Shown one piece after another: positions 24,477 through 35,635 of a stretch of DNA of 64,000 bases. A program made the position numbers and the translations under genes. The number at the start of each line of letters is the position of its first letter. Position 1 is the first letter of the stretch. Source of the stretch: Tretioscincus oriximinensis (taxonomy: Eukaryota > Chordata > Lepidosauria > Squamata > Gymnophthalmidae); contig JAJVDF010000875.1 of assembly GCA_022410635.1 (NCBI GenBank), forward strand, positions 115,033 through 179,032, written 5' to 3'. Below the pieces are notes generated by a model that had not been told where the DNA came from, did no database searches, and saw only the letters and a program-made list of their open reading frames with translations.

Positions 24477-26545
24477 GTACGTTTTTCTATTTTATATAGA
24501 GAGAGGACTTGAAGTACTTGTATGAGTAAAGGCAAAGGTCAATATATTTTTGGTAGTCACTTTAGCTCCTCTTGGTTGGTTGTCAGGTTGATAACTAGCC
24601 TCTCTTCAGAAATAGATCATGGCAAACCACATTTTGCCAAGACAATTACACTGAGGCTCCCATTGATATAGCCATGCAGTTAACCAGGTGTTGGTCATGA
24701 TTTAGTAACATGCATCTCCTGCAAATAAACTGGAATGCAGTCTTTTCTCCTGTACAGTTGATGATATACCAAAGGTCTTCAAGCACCCTGTTTTCATTTT
24801 CTTTTGCTTACCAAACGTACAAGCAAATCACAAATTTGTTTTAATTATAGTAATTGCCTGATATGGAAGTAGGTGCATGGAGCTCCTGGGATACGAATTT
24901 CCATTTCACATCCAGCTTTTTCCTATACTGAGAAAAAGAAATATTCTTGAGCAGGAATCTTCATACATTCCTTTTTACTTGCGTTAATTAATAGTTGCAT
25001 GTATAAAGGTCTTGGGATAATTATTATAATTAGAAGTCCTAGATTGGAAAGTACTAAAATTACCTTTGGTTGGAGATATGTAAACATGTATAAGGAGATA
25101 CAGTAACAAGATAACTGTTCCCCAATCATCCTCAAAGCTCTCCCTTCTGCTGTCAGTTTGACAAGTCTTGATTTGTGGTTAAAGAAAGGAGGTTTGAATC
25201 ATTTTTATACATTTTATTCATGTATTTGTTTATTTAAATTTAAATTTCTAAGCTGCTGTTAGCAACAGATAAAAAGACAGATCAAATAAACATGACAAAA
25301 CCTAAAAGTTAAAGGAAGTAAATTACTGAATTCATAGGTGCAGGAATTTGTAGGAGCAAGTTTGAGGTATGTAATACTATAACATGCATTTTATAGACAA
25401 ACGTGTTGTCCGCTTTGAATATGAATAACTTTAACTTTTCAGCTGCCCATACTTTGTGTCATATTTCTTGTCTTCAAAGCTCAGGAGTCACATATTCTCC
25501 AACTTCATGGCCCTTGGCATACTTTGGTTTATATTAGGCCAACTCCTACCTTCCATGAATATACACATTGAAAAGGTAGAAAATACGTGCTAGCATTCTT
25601 GCAACGAGGTCAGCTTNGTGTTTTTACACACATGCTCTTTTTAAACATTCTGCTAGCATATTGTGTATGGTGGGCACTGGAAGAAGCTCACATCTGCCTG
25701 TGCCTTGCACAGAATCTCAATAACTCTATAATTTGGTGCTCGTGCCTGCTTCTGTGCTAGGCCTTTGTGGAGTGCTGATAATGCCTACCATCTGCCACCA
25801 AGCACATCGCTACCTGCCAACAGGCAGGCTGGGGTGACCTCTGCTTCTCCATTTCTGATTAGTATTCAGAAACTGGCTTATTAGGAATGACCCCACCAAG
25901 CCCCTCTGTTTCTTTGCCTTTGCAGTGCTTGCCGGCTTACCTGGCAGAGACTGTGGTGGAGGAAGCTAAGATATAATCAGGGGATGCAGGCAGGCTTTGC
26001 AAACCAGATGGTGTCTATAGTTCTGTGTCAAGGGACTGAACTGCTAATGCAAATATTAATTCCTCCTAGTCAAATAGTACACTGTATAATGGATAGCTAT
26101 ACTTCGTGACAACTACTTGATGCAAACTGTTTTCTGACTTCCCAGTTTCATGCTTGTGATTCTTCAGCCTCCAAGTAAATAGAATAAATATGTTTGATCC
26201 CTTATATGGAAGAAGCAAATAGCCAGATAATACTCAACTAATTGGGCAAAACTGTAAGAAATGACAAAAATTAATTGAGCAAAGACCTTTATACTTGAGA
26301 AAAAAAAAAGAAAAAGAAAAAAAATGTATAAAACCTTTGGTCATTTATCCATTTTAATTAGTTTTGCTTTGTTTTTAAATAATTTGTTCATGAGTTTTGG
26401 ATATGTCTTATGCACATAAATTAATATTGATTTCAAACTTGTTTGAGTTCTATCTATAGCTACCTGTATATCTATAGAAAGATGTATTTTATACTATAGC
26501 TCTATGTCACATAGTCAATCACAACCCATATTTTTCCCTCCCCAG
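24477..26545 (+). other. KLHL32: KLHL32 intron, 2.1 kb
   Basis: Phase-0 GT-AG intron. An A-rich tract lies at about 26300. No repeat that I can name with confidence. Confidence 0.8.
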
Positions 26546-26738
26546 AATAAATGGCTTAATCGCAGTCCCATGCTTCAGAGAAGAGTTTATCATTCCATGG
26601 CAGCAGTTCAAAGGAAGCTGTATGTTTTAGGAGGCAACGACCTGGATTATAACAATGACAGGATTCTTGTGCGCCATATAGACTCTTATAATGTAGATAC
26701 TGACCAGTGGACGCGATGCAGTTTCAGCATGCTGACAG
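26546..26738 (+). CDS. KLHL32: KLHL32 coding exon: kelch blade 5
   Basis: This 193-bp exon reads from NKWLNRSPMLQRRVYHSMA through LYVLGGNDLDYNN and IDSYNVDTDQWTRC to MLTG. The GG pair is at fragment residues 291-292. The acceptor is CCCTCCCCAG. The donor is GTATTT, weak and followed by a run of T. It ends one base into a Gly codon. Confidence 0.95.
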
Positions 26739-29378
26739 GTATTTTTTTTTTAATATGGCATTTCTCTGAAAGAAAGATTCAGAAAAGATCCATGCATTTA
26801 GATAATTCAGTTATTTTAATTTAAAAATGTGCAAGTTCCATTTTGTCCAGTTTGACTCAATGTGAACTGGACTTTTGTGCCACCAGAAACCAGAAACCTG
26901 GCTAATTATCTAACTGATCAAACTTGTGATCAGTTTGCAGTGATCTGTTGCATCTGCATGTCTCTTAATTAGCTATTGGTTTTGTTTTACCCATTGCAGC
27001 AGCTATGTCATTCATTTGTTTTGCCTGATTTGAGCTTTCTGGAATGGAGGACCATGGATTCCCCAAGTAGAACAATTAGACACAAATGGTTCCATTTTCT
27101 GGAAAGCCTCAAATAGACCAATAAATTTAAGGCCTTACCTGAAATGGAGCTGCAATGGTCTATAGTTCCTCACTCTGGATAGAACAGATGCACTGAGCAG
27201 CATTTGGAAACACTGCAACCAGCAGCAGGAGTCTAGCTGAGGTACCTGAAGTGTGGGTGCAAGAGAGAAAACTGGAGCTAGTCCTGATGCAAGGAGAGAA
27301 AACGGCAACCAAGCTAAATGTTTACCTTGAACCTCCTGGTTCAGAGCACTGTTGGACTAAACCCCAAATTTAAGTGGAGTTTAGTTCAGTAGCCCCTCAT
27401 CTACAACTGGAACGTTTATAATGAACCTAGTTTGTATGAATTTGGTCTGGCATATTGAATTTTTGTTTTGTTTCCATGGCTTTAGCTTGCTTCTTGCTTC
27501 TAAAGATCTCAAAGGGATCCAAAAGGTATCTATTTAAAACTTATGACACTCATTTTAAAACAGCAGTTCAGCATTGGTGGGACTCTTTGAGGTGCCCTTT
27601 TAGAATGCTGGCATTTCTATTATGTCTTCTGTTACTGCTACCTGTATTAAAATTATAAAGTCAAATAATTGTAGGGTTGGAAGNGACCTCCAAGGTCGCT
27701 GAGTCCAACCATTGCGCAATGCAGGATTCACTGAACTATCTCAGATATGTGACTTTCCAGCCTTTTCCATCCAAAAACTCACCCTCTTCTATGGCAACCT
27801 ACTGCTATTATCTGCATAGGCCCACATTTTGGATGTATGAATTCCCTGTTGCTTATATTACAACCCCCTCTTCCCTCAGCTAAATTTCAGCATCCAACTC
27901 CAAACAGTTCTGAATCTTAAATGGACGCTTCTCATGCTTTCAGATGTCTGCGTCCACTGACACATGATGCAAACCAAGGCATTGTGAATAACTCAATATT
28001 GGTGCTGGCATCTCAAGGTGAAGTGCTGTACTAATGGTACCATCCATATTATTTTAATGCTACTCTACTTTGGATTTTATAATGATAAAAGCAATTAAAA
28101 ATATGTTGCTGCCCTGTGCAGCTGCATATGATGCACATGCTTAAGTATAGCCCTGAGTCTGTGTATACTATGAAAGTCTATAATTATCTTCAAAATTTCT
28201 CATCAGTTGCTTCAAAAAATAACATGAAATGGAATTTATTTAGATATGTTCCCTTTTCTTGACGGTACAAAACTCTGGATGGTAAATGTTCCGAATATGT
28301 TGCTTTGCTTCCAATGATTAAATAATTGGGATATTGTTATAATTTGCCCTCTCCTAAGCTCAAAAATATCATACTATTTACTGTCTATCACTAATCCAAG
28401 TACATTTTCCGTTTTCTTCCCTTTTCCATCAAATATGTACAGACTTTATTTCATCAGAATGCAGGAAAGAAATATGAAAAGGCAGTTCTTTCCTATAGCT
28501 GTGTTGAAAGACCTCAACTTGTTAAGCTCCCCTTTCTTGTCCTTGAAGTTTTTGGACTGCACCTGAATACAAAATTAACCAAATCATAAATGTCACCTGG
28601 ATTTCTTTAGGCTGAAAAGTAGCACGGAAATATTTTAAATATCTTATTTATGTCATGCATATATATACTCTTTCCCATCTAAAGACACCAAATAGTTTGC
28701 AACAACAATAAAAAAATGGAGCATACTACGATTACCTATTTAATAGCTCATTGCTAGTCACAATACTAAATATTGCTTCTTAAGATAGACATGTCAGTGT
28801 TGATCAGTATTTTCAATAAATGAGTCCAGTAAGTACCTTAGATATGGTATCCAACTCTATCTAGTAGTGTCATTCTTTTCTCTAGTAATCTGCTGGTTTG
28901 ATTCTNTACTCCTCCATAAAGCCAGGTGAGGGCGACTATGGCTAGTCACAGTACATTGGTACTCTCTCAGCCCCATGCATTTCACAAGGTGTCCATTTTG
29001 AAGAGAAGAATGTTAGTAAGCCCTTTTATTCCTATTAGATTAAAAACAGTTCTTAACACACACACACAATTTAATAGCATAAGCTTTAGATTGAGTCTAC
29101 TTTTTCAGATTCCTGATCAGTTCACTTTATGAATTTAAAGAAGTAGGCTCAGTCTATGAAAGCATTTGTTATTAATTGCTTTCCCCCTTTTTAATCTGTA
29201 AGGTACTGCTGGTTTGTACTTATCTAGGAAAATTTGGGATTTTAAAATAGTTGTAACAGGGATTGCAACATATAGATATCATTTACGTGGTTTAGTTCAC
29301 ATATGACATCTTTTAGAGGTTCTGAATTTTAGTCATAATTTCGCTACAATTTCTGCTTGTTTTATTTTTCTGCTACAG
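26739..29378 (+). other. KLHL32: KLHL32 intron, 2.6 kb
   Basis: Phase-1 GT-AG intron with one SINE (28846-29020). The rest shows nothing that I can support. Single Ns at 27684 and 28905. Confidence 0.8.
28846..29020 (+). mobile_element. Diverged Sauria-type SINE fragment
   Basis: CTGGTTTGATTC, TACTCCTCCATAAAGCCAGG and CTCTCTCAGCCCCATGCATT, then ACAAGGTGTCCATTTTGAAG. Truncated before the tail. Confidence 0.7.
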
Positions 29379-29473
29379 GCCAGAATGAATCTGGAGTTGC
29401 TGTCCACAATGGTAGGATATATTTAGTTGGTGGCTATTCAATCTGGACAAATGAGCCTTCAGCATGTATCCAG
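29379..29473 (+). CDS. KLHL32: KLHL32 coding exon: kelch blade 6
   Basis: This 95-bp exon completes the Gly and reads QNESGVAVHNGRIYLVGGYS then IWTNEPSACIQ. It carries the sixth GG pair (fragment residues 344-345). The acceptor is TTCTGCTACAG and the donor GTGAGT. It ends in phase 0. Six GG pairs in all fit a six-bladed propeller. Confidence 0.95.
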
Positions 29474-30044
29474 GTGAGTGACTCATGATTTCCTTTTATA
29501 AATAATAGTTTGAAAATAATACCTTCTATACACCTGCTATTCCTGCTGCATCTTTGCAATGGAAAAACTGCAACAATGGATTATTTCAAAAGATTCGGAA
29601 TTCACACAATATATCAGAATTTCTGAGTATTCGTAAAAATTGAAATGCCTGTCTCCTGTATCAACTGATTAATATTACAACCGTTGCTGTCTCCGAAAGT
29701 ATGTTACTCACATAATAAGATATTTCTTGTAGTAACTTCCGTTATCTTCAGAGATGGTGAGGGGCTGTAGCATATGAGAGAGCCTTCTCTGTGGTGACAC
29801 CCTTGCCCCCCAGTTTTGGAATGGCTTCTCAATTTTTCATTAAGTGGTTTGACTTCCAGGGGAGGAATGGGATACAAATGAGATAAATAAATGACCAGAT
29901 AGATGAAACCTTGGATTTTCCCAACATTGCAGTGGGTTCCAGACATCTCCACAACATCCTCAAGTCATGATTGCAATGCAATATAACTCCACTGCGGTGG
30001 TCTTGCAAAAAATAAAAATCTGGCAAAAATGCTATGTTTCCTAT

Positions 30045-30875
30045 CTAATACAAGTGAAATGTCATTATAACAGACTTCAAGAGACCCAAAAAAGGTGTAT
30101 GTTATAATGAAACTTCGTTATACTGAAACCAATGCAAAAAATGACTTCAATAAGTTATCACGGTAACACTTGTAAATGCCAAAAACCATTACAAAGTTGA
30201 CGTTAATGCCCTTGTAAACTCCCCAAACCATTGCAAACTTTAAGTCCATGTCTACACTAAGCCTTATTCTGAGCTGTACCTCAGGACAGAGCTTGGCTAT
30301 CCACATGCCAGTGTAGGCTATGGCAGGCCCCATTACACTAGCATGTGAATGTCAGACTCCCATTCTGAGTCTGAATAAGGCTCATTGGGGGCAATTTAGA
30401 TTCTTTCAGTTAACACTCTTGTAAATGTAGTTTTGTAAAAATTATTACAAAAATGAATTGCTGCCTTTTCTTGCAAATGGCTTTCCCTTGCTACATTCCA
30501 TCTTGTCAGGAAAAATGTCTTTCCTTTTTCACAGGATCCAATCATTGTCCCAATCTTCCATCAGATTCTGAGGATTTAATCTTGCCATTTATTGATGGTT
30601 TGAATAACTTGCTGTCGCTTTAAAAATCTTAGTCTGTACTNAATGCCCCACCCCTCTTGCTGGTTAGTTTGTTATAACAAGGACTTTCAGAATAGGCAGG
30701 GGCACATAAATCAATTTGTTATACTGAAGGTTTTGGTACAATGACGTTTGTTATAGCGGGGGCATTTTTACATTGCTTTCAATGTTGTTCTGACGGGACT
30801 TTCTAATTTGTTTGTTCACGGAGAACTTTGTTATAATGGTGTTCTTTATAACGAGTTTCCANCTGTATCTTGATG
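30045..30875. mobile_element. Old DNA transposon remnant, possibly pogo/Tigger type
   Basis: GTATGTTATAATGAAACTTC and GTTATACTGAA near the left, and TTTGTTATAATGGTG with TTATAACGAG near the right, form loose inverted ends rich in GTTATAA words. 30755-30870 matches 39333-39445. The middle is undefined. Superfamily is a guess from the TTATAACGA words. Confidence 0.4.
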
Positions 30876-31092
30876 TCTGTTGAACAGCTATAGCAATAAG
30901 AGCCAATGAACTTTGGGGATTAAGCCAAGGAGGAAAAATAATTAAATGATTAGATAGGTACTTACTTGACTTCTGGTACTCCAATCACTCCAAATGTAAA
31001 TGCTGTTCATTAGATGTTCACTTGTAACTGGGAGGCTGGAAAGAGATGGATCTTGTTTAGATTCCCCACTGCTCCTTATACACTGCACATCA

Positions 31093-31250
31093 CTGCATAC
31101 CATCTCTGAATGAATCCAAAAAACGCTGGAAGAAACTCTTCCCTACTTTCAGATATTGTTGTTTGAATATATTAATTTGTTTCTTTATTGTTAATCATTC
31201 TGATACCTTTGGTTATAGGGTGGTAGAAATGTAAATAAATAAAATAAACA
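31093..31250 (+). mobile_element. L2-type LINE 3' end
   Basis: It reads CTGAATGAATCCAAAAAACG, then TTGTTAATCATTCTGATACC, TTATAGGGTGGTAGAAATGT and AAATAAATAAAAT. The same end is seen at 51051-51237 and 55396-55571. Confidence 0.65.
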
Positions 31251-31847
31251 AACAAATACATTTGGAGTGTGCCTGTGTAGCTTTTTACAGTGGTTCTTGA
31301 ATCCGTATTTTGAATGAATGATTCTTTTTTCAAAAACCAGTAGATGACTCGAAGCACTGCGTATCTTTATTGATTCCAGATAAAAGCTTTGGTAGGATTA
31401 CACTTTAGCATGTGTTTACATTGTTTCAGTATGTGTTTAGATGATTACAAAGATTGCTTTGTTTCCAGCAACATTTTTTATGCCTATCTCTAAATTGTGT
31501 CAGTTACATATTTTCCTTCAGAGGCGTTTTTAGTTCTCTGTGACTCTGAAAAGAATAATTTTTACTGGTTCCTTCTCAGTTCAAAATTAAAATATGGAAA
31601 TCATAAAGAACAAATATTGTAATGAATTAAAATAAACAGTAGGGTTTTTTTAAGGCACATTAAAAAAGCATTATAGATCCAGGACCTTTATTTCACACCT
31701 ATTTCCTAGGATATCAACAAAATAAAAGCAGTCATTTGTACTATGTCGTGAATGCCATTTGTTGAACAGAGGTAAAAACTTCTAACTTGGGTGCCAACTG
31801 CAGAAGCTGAGCAGGGGATGGTTTATCTTTCACCTCCTCCTCTTATT

Positions 31848-32070
31848 TGGAAGTCTTCTGGTTCAATTCTGCACACTTCCACATAGCCAGTTGGGTAACC
31901 AAGGGTTAATCAAAGTTCTTCAGAGCTCTCTCAACCCCACTACTTCACAAAGTGTCTATTGTGAAGAGAACAGAATGTTATATAAGCTGCTTTGTTTTCC
32001 TTTGGGTTGACAAATGTGTGGCATAAAAACCAACTCTTTCTCTTCTTCCTCTCCCTCTTTCTCCTCCTTC
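31848..32070 (+). mobile_element. Sauria-type SINE with TTC-type tail
   Basis: The core TTCTTCAGAGCTCTCTCAAC is followed by TATAAGCTGCTTTG, CATAAAAACCAACTC and a CTT/CTCC-rich tail. It has the same core as the copies with ATAA tails, but this copy ends in the AAAACCAACTC plus TTC form. Confidence 0.75.
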
Positions 32071-32880
32071 TAATGCCCTGGCGCAATTGGTGGATCTCTG
32101 TAGAATCAGTAGAAAATCTGTATGGAATGTGGATTTTTTTTCAGGATTCATCATCAGGTTAGAAACTAGTGGCAAATAACTTCTTTCCCCCCCCTCAAAG
32201 ACAGCATGGGATGTACAAGTACAGCACTTAGAAAAAGCTTCTAAAACCAAAATTAATACTGAAGTGCAAATTGGTTTTAATTGGAGAGTTAATCTCTGAC
32301 CCAATTAGAATTGTAATGAATGCAATGCTATCCAGCAATTCAAAAAGAAGCTTGTAGCATTATACTCATTAGATGTACAGTATATAAGGCCTTTGATGCT
32401 ATTGGTCATTAATTTATGTTTAACATTTAAACAAAATGCAACATGGAAATAAATTTCTAAAAACCATTCAGATTTATGGCTTGAAAATNATTAGAATAGA
32501 GGCTAATGAACTCCTCTACTCACGACTACAGTATTCCATTGGCATTTATTCTAGTTATAGAACAAAGTTATAGAATAGGAAACAAAAACTAGCAAAATCA
32601 AAAATATTAATTGAAGAATAATATAAAGTCTTTATGCAGATGACTTTCTATTCCAGGACAGGTTTCAAACAAAGATACTCCAAATGTAGTAAAATAATTT
32701 CATAATTATTTATATTATCAAGTCTGCAGAGAAATTGGGATAAATCAACTGCTACATACATAAATGTTTGGCTACAATGTACAAGCAAACAAGCATAAAG
32801 AATTTACAACCAAAATATTATCCAGAAAAAAGAATTCGAGTAATGAACACATAAAAAGGAAGACCTTTTGACGTCTAGGC

Positions 32881-33179
32881 CAGGGGCGGCTTGCCTCTGG
32901 ATTCGTGGGGTTCGGCAAACACTCAAATATTAAAATCAATGATAAAATCTCCATAGAAAACAATGGAGAACCTTTGGCCAATCGTAGGCCACATAGAGGA
33001 GCTGCCAACAAATCAAAAAGCTTCAGGCAGTTTTTTTAATTGACAAAAGTGATCCCAGAACCAATGGGAGGGATGCCTGGGAGGGGCTACAGACTCTCAG
33101 TCTACATTGAGGTGCCATTTTGTATTGGCACTCAACTTGCAGACTGAGAGACCTTCGGGTATAGGGCGGGGTATAAGTA

Positions 33180-33210
<31 letters not shown>

Positions 33211-33346
33211 GTGCTTAAATGTGCCTTCCCAGCCTCCTTCCTAACATCACCGAGGCTGGAAGAAGGGAGATTCCTCCAGCCTTGGCGATGTTAGGAAAGC
33301 ACTGGTCCTGCACCTCCCCAATCTCAAAGTGCACCAGCCACCACTG
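32881..33346. mobile_element. Non-autonomous hAT element with internal L2/SINE-type tail
   Basis: The ends CAGGGGCGGCTTG and (reverse complement of the right end) CAGTGGTGGCTGG are inverted. Flanking 8-bp words GTCTAGGC (32873-32880) and GTCTAAGC (33347-33354) match at 7 of 8, as expected of an old hAT target duplication. Inside are GAGACCTTCGGGTATAGGGC and an AAAT array (33150-33211), which look like a retroposon 3' tail. A 20-base inverted repeat surrounds 33240-33297. No transposase. Confidence 0.7.
33180..33211. repeat. AAAT microsatellite in the hAT element
   Basis: About seven AAAT units follow GGGGTATAAGTAT, as at retroposon tails of the L2/SINE type. Confidence 0.9.
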
Positions 33347-34721
33347 GTCTAAGCAGAATAACAATCAAGAAAATAAAGATAGTACCATACCTTTCACAAA
33401 CAATTCCATTTGATATTCTTGGCACTAAAACTTAAAAAACTTATTGAAAATTATGTGATTGTGGTGTTAATTACAATGAAGCATTTCAAATTCAACATGA
33501 ACTCTTTCTATATCTGAAACAGAAAATGGTGGTTAAAGCAGGAGAACCAAGAAATTCCAGCCATCTTCTGATTTGCTTTTTTTGTGAACCATTTGTGAAC
33601 CTATGGAGAGGAGGGACTTAAGGAAATTGTTGAATTCAAAATGCTTCTTTGTCAACTGTGGCATAGATGGAAACACAGATTAATTATAGTATAAGGTCAA
33701 TCATGAACTTAGTTTAAGACTGGTTAAGTTGTTTTAATGGGTATGCAAGAAGAGAGGAATAAGAAAATGGTTGAATTCAAAATGCTTCATTTAAGATAAC
33801 GAAGCTATTCAAAGCAACTTCAATGAAACAACAATAAGTTGATTTAAGTTTGCACATGAGGCCACAATGGATCCTACTAGGGAAAAGCACCTGTGAAGCA
33901 TCTTGGTAGCTTTGTTTGCCATGCATTTGTGAACCTGTTGATGTGCAAAGCATTTGTAAATGTGTCTATTGTAGACATTTAAAGCACTACAATAGTACGT
34001 TGAGACAGCATCAACTGAAACAAAGAGCAGCTTTTTTCACCGTTTTGGACCAGGCCTTCATGCTCACACATAGTATAAAATTAAATTAGCAAACCAGACT
34101 GGTAAAAGTTTAAGCAAACAACATTTTACAACATGTCACCCCACTCCCCTTTTACTTTCTTTTAAAGCAACCTAGAGCAACAGAAAAACATACCGAGTTT
34201 AGATGTTCAAAGGTTATTGGATAGCGCCATCCAGATTATTTTATTCTTCACTCCCATTGGTTCCAGCCAGCTTGGAAGTGTACCCCCAAACATCTTAAAT
34301 GTAGCCTGCTAGTTGCCTTTGCGCTTGTTTATATTAAGAAAACATTCTTAAAATTTAGAGAAAGGATAACAGTTTGAGCTGCAATGGCATGTTAGAATTC
34401 TTTACAATGGAACTCATTTCATTTGCTTTAGCTGATTTTATTGTGAGATGTTTAGAATGATAAACAAATAGATCTTTCCTCAGGTAAATTGAAATCCTGC
34501 CNCTTTGGTATAGAACTTGCTTTCAGAGTAATCAAGTCTGTTTTTGTTTGTGTTTATAATTGTAACCAGACTTGTGTTCTTAGTGTATAAGGCAGGATAG
34601 GAACACAACAGCAACAACAACAGCAACAACAATAATAACACTATCAACAACACCCCAGCTAAACTGTGGTAAGGGCTGACACATACTGTAGCTTGGAAAC
34701 AGCTAGATCAGGAGTACTTCA

Positions 34722-34805
34722 TTGCAGTCTTTTGTATTTTATATATATGGAAATTCCTATTTATTGCAGTCCTTTGTATTTATATATATATATATGGAAA
34801 TTTTC
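34722..34805. repeat. About 43-bp tandem duplication
   Basis: ATTGCAGTCTTTTGTATTT and ATTGCAGTCCTTTGTATTT each lead into a TA dinucleotide run and GGAAATT. The unit occurs twice with small differences. Confidence 0.8.
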
Positions 34806-35473
34806 CATTCTTTGTATCTAAAGTTTCATTCCCCCCCATCTTCTGATGCCATTCACACNCCTAAAAAATGAAGCTGAAGATTTTCTTCCCTGATTGTTCA
34901 GAATATTCATGCAGTTGGTGCTTCTGATGGTTTCGACACATGGAACTCTGCTCTTTGCTTTTTTTTTTTTTTAATATTCCAAGCTCTCCTTATAGAATGT
35001 GAATGGTCCTATATCTCCTCTTCACCAGCACGGTTTGTATTTTGATTTCTGGTGCTTAGATCTGCTTTGACATGCTCTTTATCTCTCTTTTTTACGGTTG
35101 TTGAAGCAGTTCTTCTTCCTTGCTCAGGTGGGATCTGAGTTTGCTCTATACTTCTATGGTTTTCAGAGAGGAAGGAGATAATTGGTAACATCATCATCAT
35201 CCCTGTGGCCTTCATCTAATGCTTGCCCCTCACAGCCCTTCTCACATCTAGAATATTTAAATTGCTTTTCAAATTCTGGCTTGAGGGGAAAAACCAAGAG
35301 TAAAGCTGTTTCTTATAAGATATTATTGAACCATTGGCATGGGGTTGTAATGACAAGCTTGCAGATGTCTGGCAATTCCAATTCCATGATTTTTCTAACA
35401 ACGTCTGGAAGTTGTTTAAGTCACAGTTGTGCTACTAAGATTTTATGAACACACCTGTTTCCTTTTCTATTAG

Positions 35474-35635
35474 GTCCTGGATGTGAGTAAAGAAGGAAAA
35501 GAAGAAGTTTTCTATGGGCCCACCCTGCCTTTTGCTTCCAATGGAATTGCAGCCTGCTTTCTTCCTGCCCCCTATTCTACTTGCCCAAATCTGCAACCTT
35601 TGCAAGTGCCTCATCACAAGATAGGTATTATGTGA
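35474..35635 (+). CDS. KLHL32: KLHL32 last coding exon
   Basis: 162 bp in phase 0, reading VLDVSKEGKEEVFYGPTLPF and ending HHKIGIM followed by TGA at 35633-35635. It closes the propeller (ASNGIAACFLPAPY) and gives the short C-terminal tail. The acceptor is TTTTCTATTAG. With the four earlier exons the join is exact in phase. Confidence 0.95.
   Translation, partial: VLDVSKEGKEEVFYGPTLPFASNGIAACFLPAPYSTCPNLQPLQVPHHKIGIM

Larger units (their letters stand above)
29474..35473 (+). other. KLHL32: Last KLHL32 intron, 6.0 kb
   Basis: Phase-0 GT-AG intron with a diffuse DNA-transposon remnant, an L2-like 3' end, a SINE and a hAT element, listed separately. 33360-34690 and 34810-35460 show no other feature. 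Confidence 0.8.
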
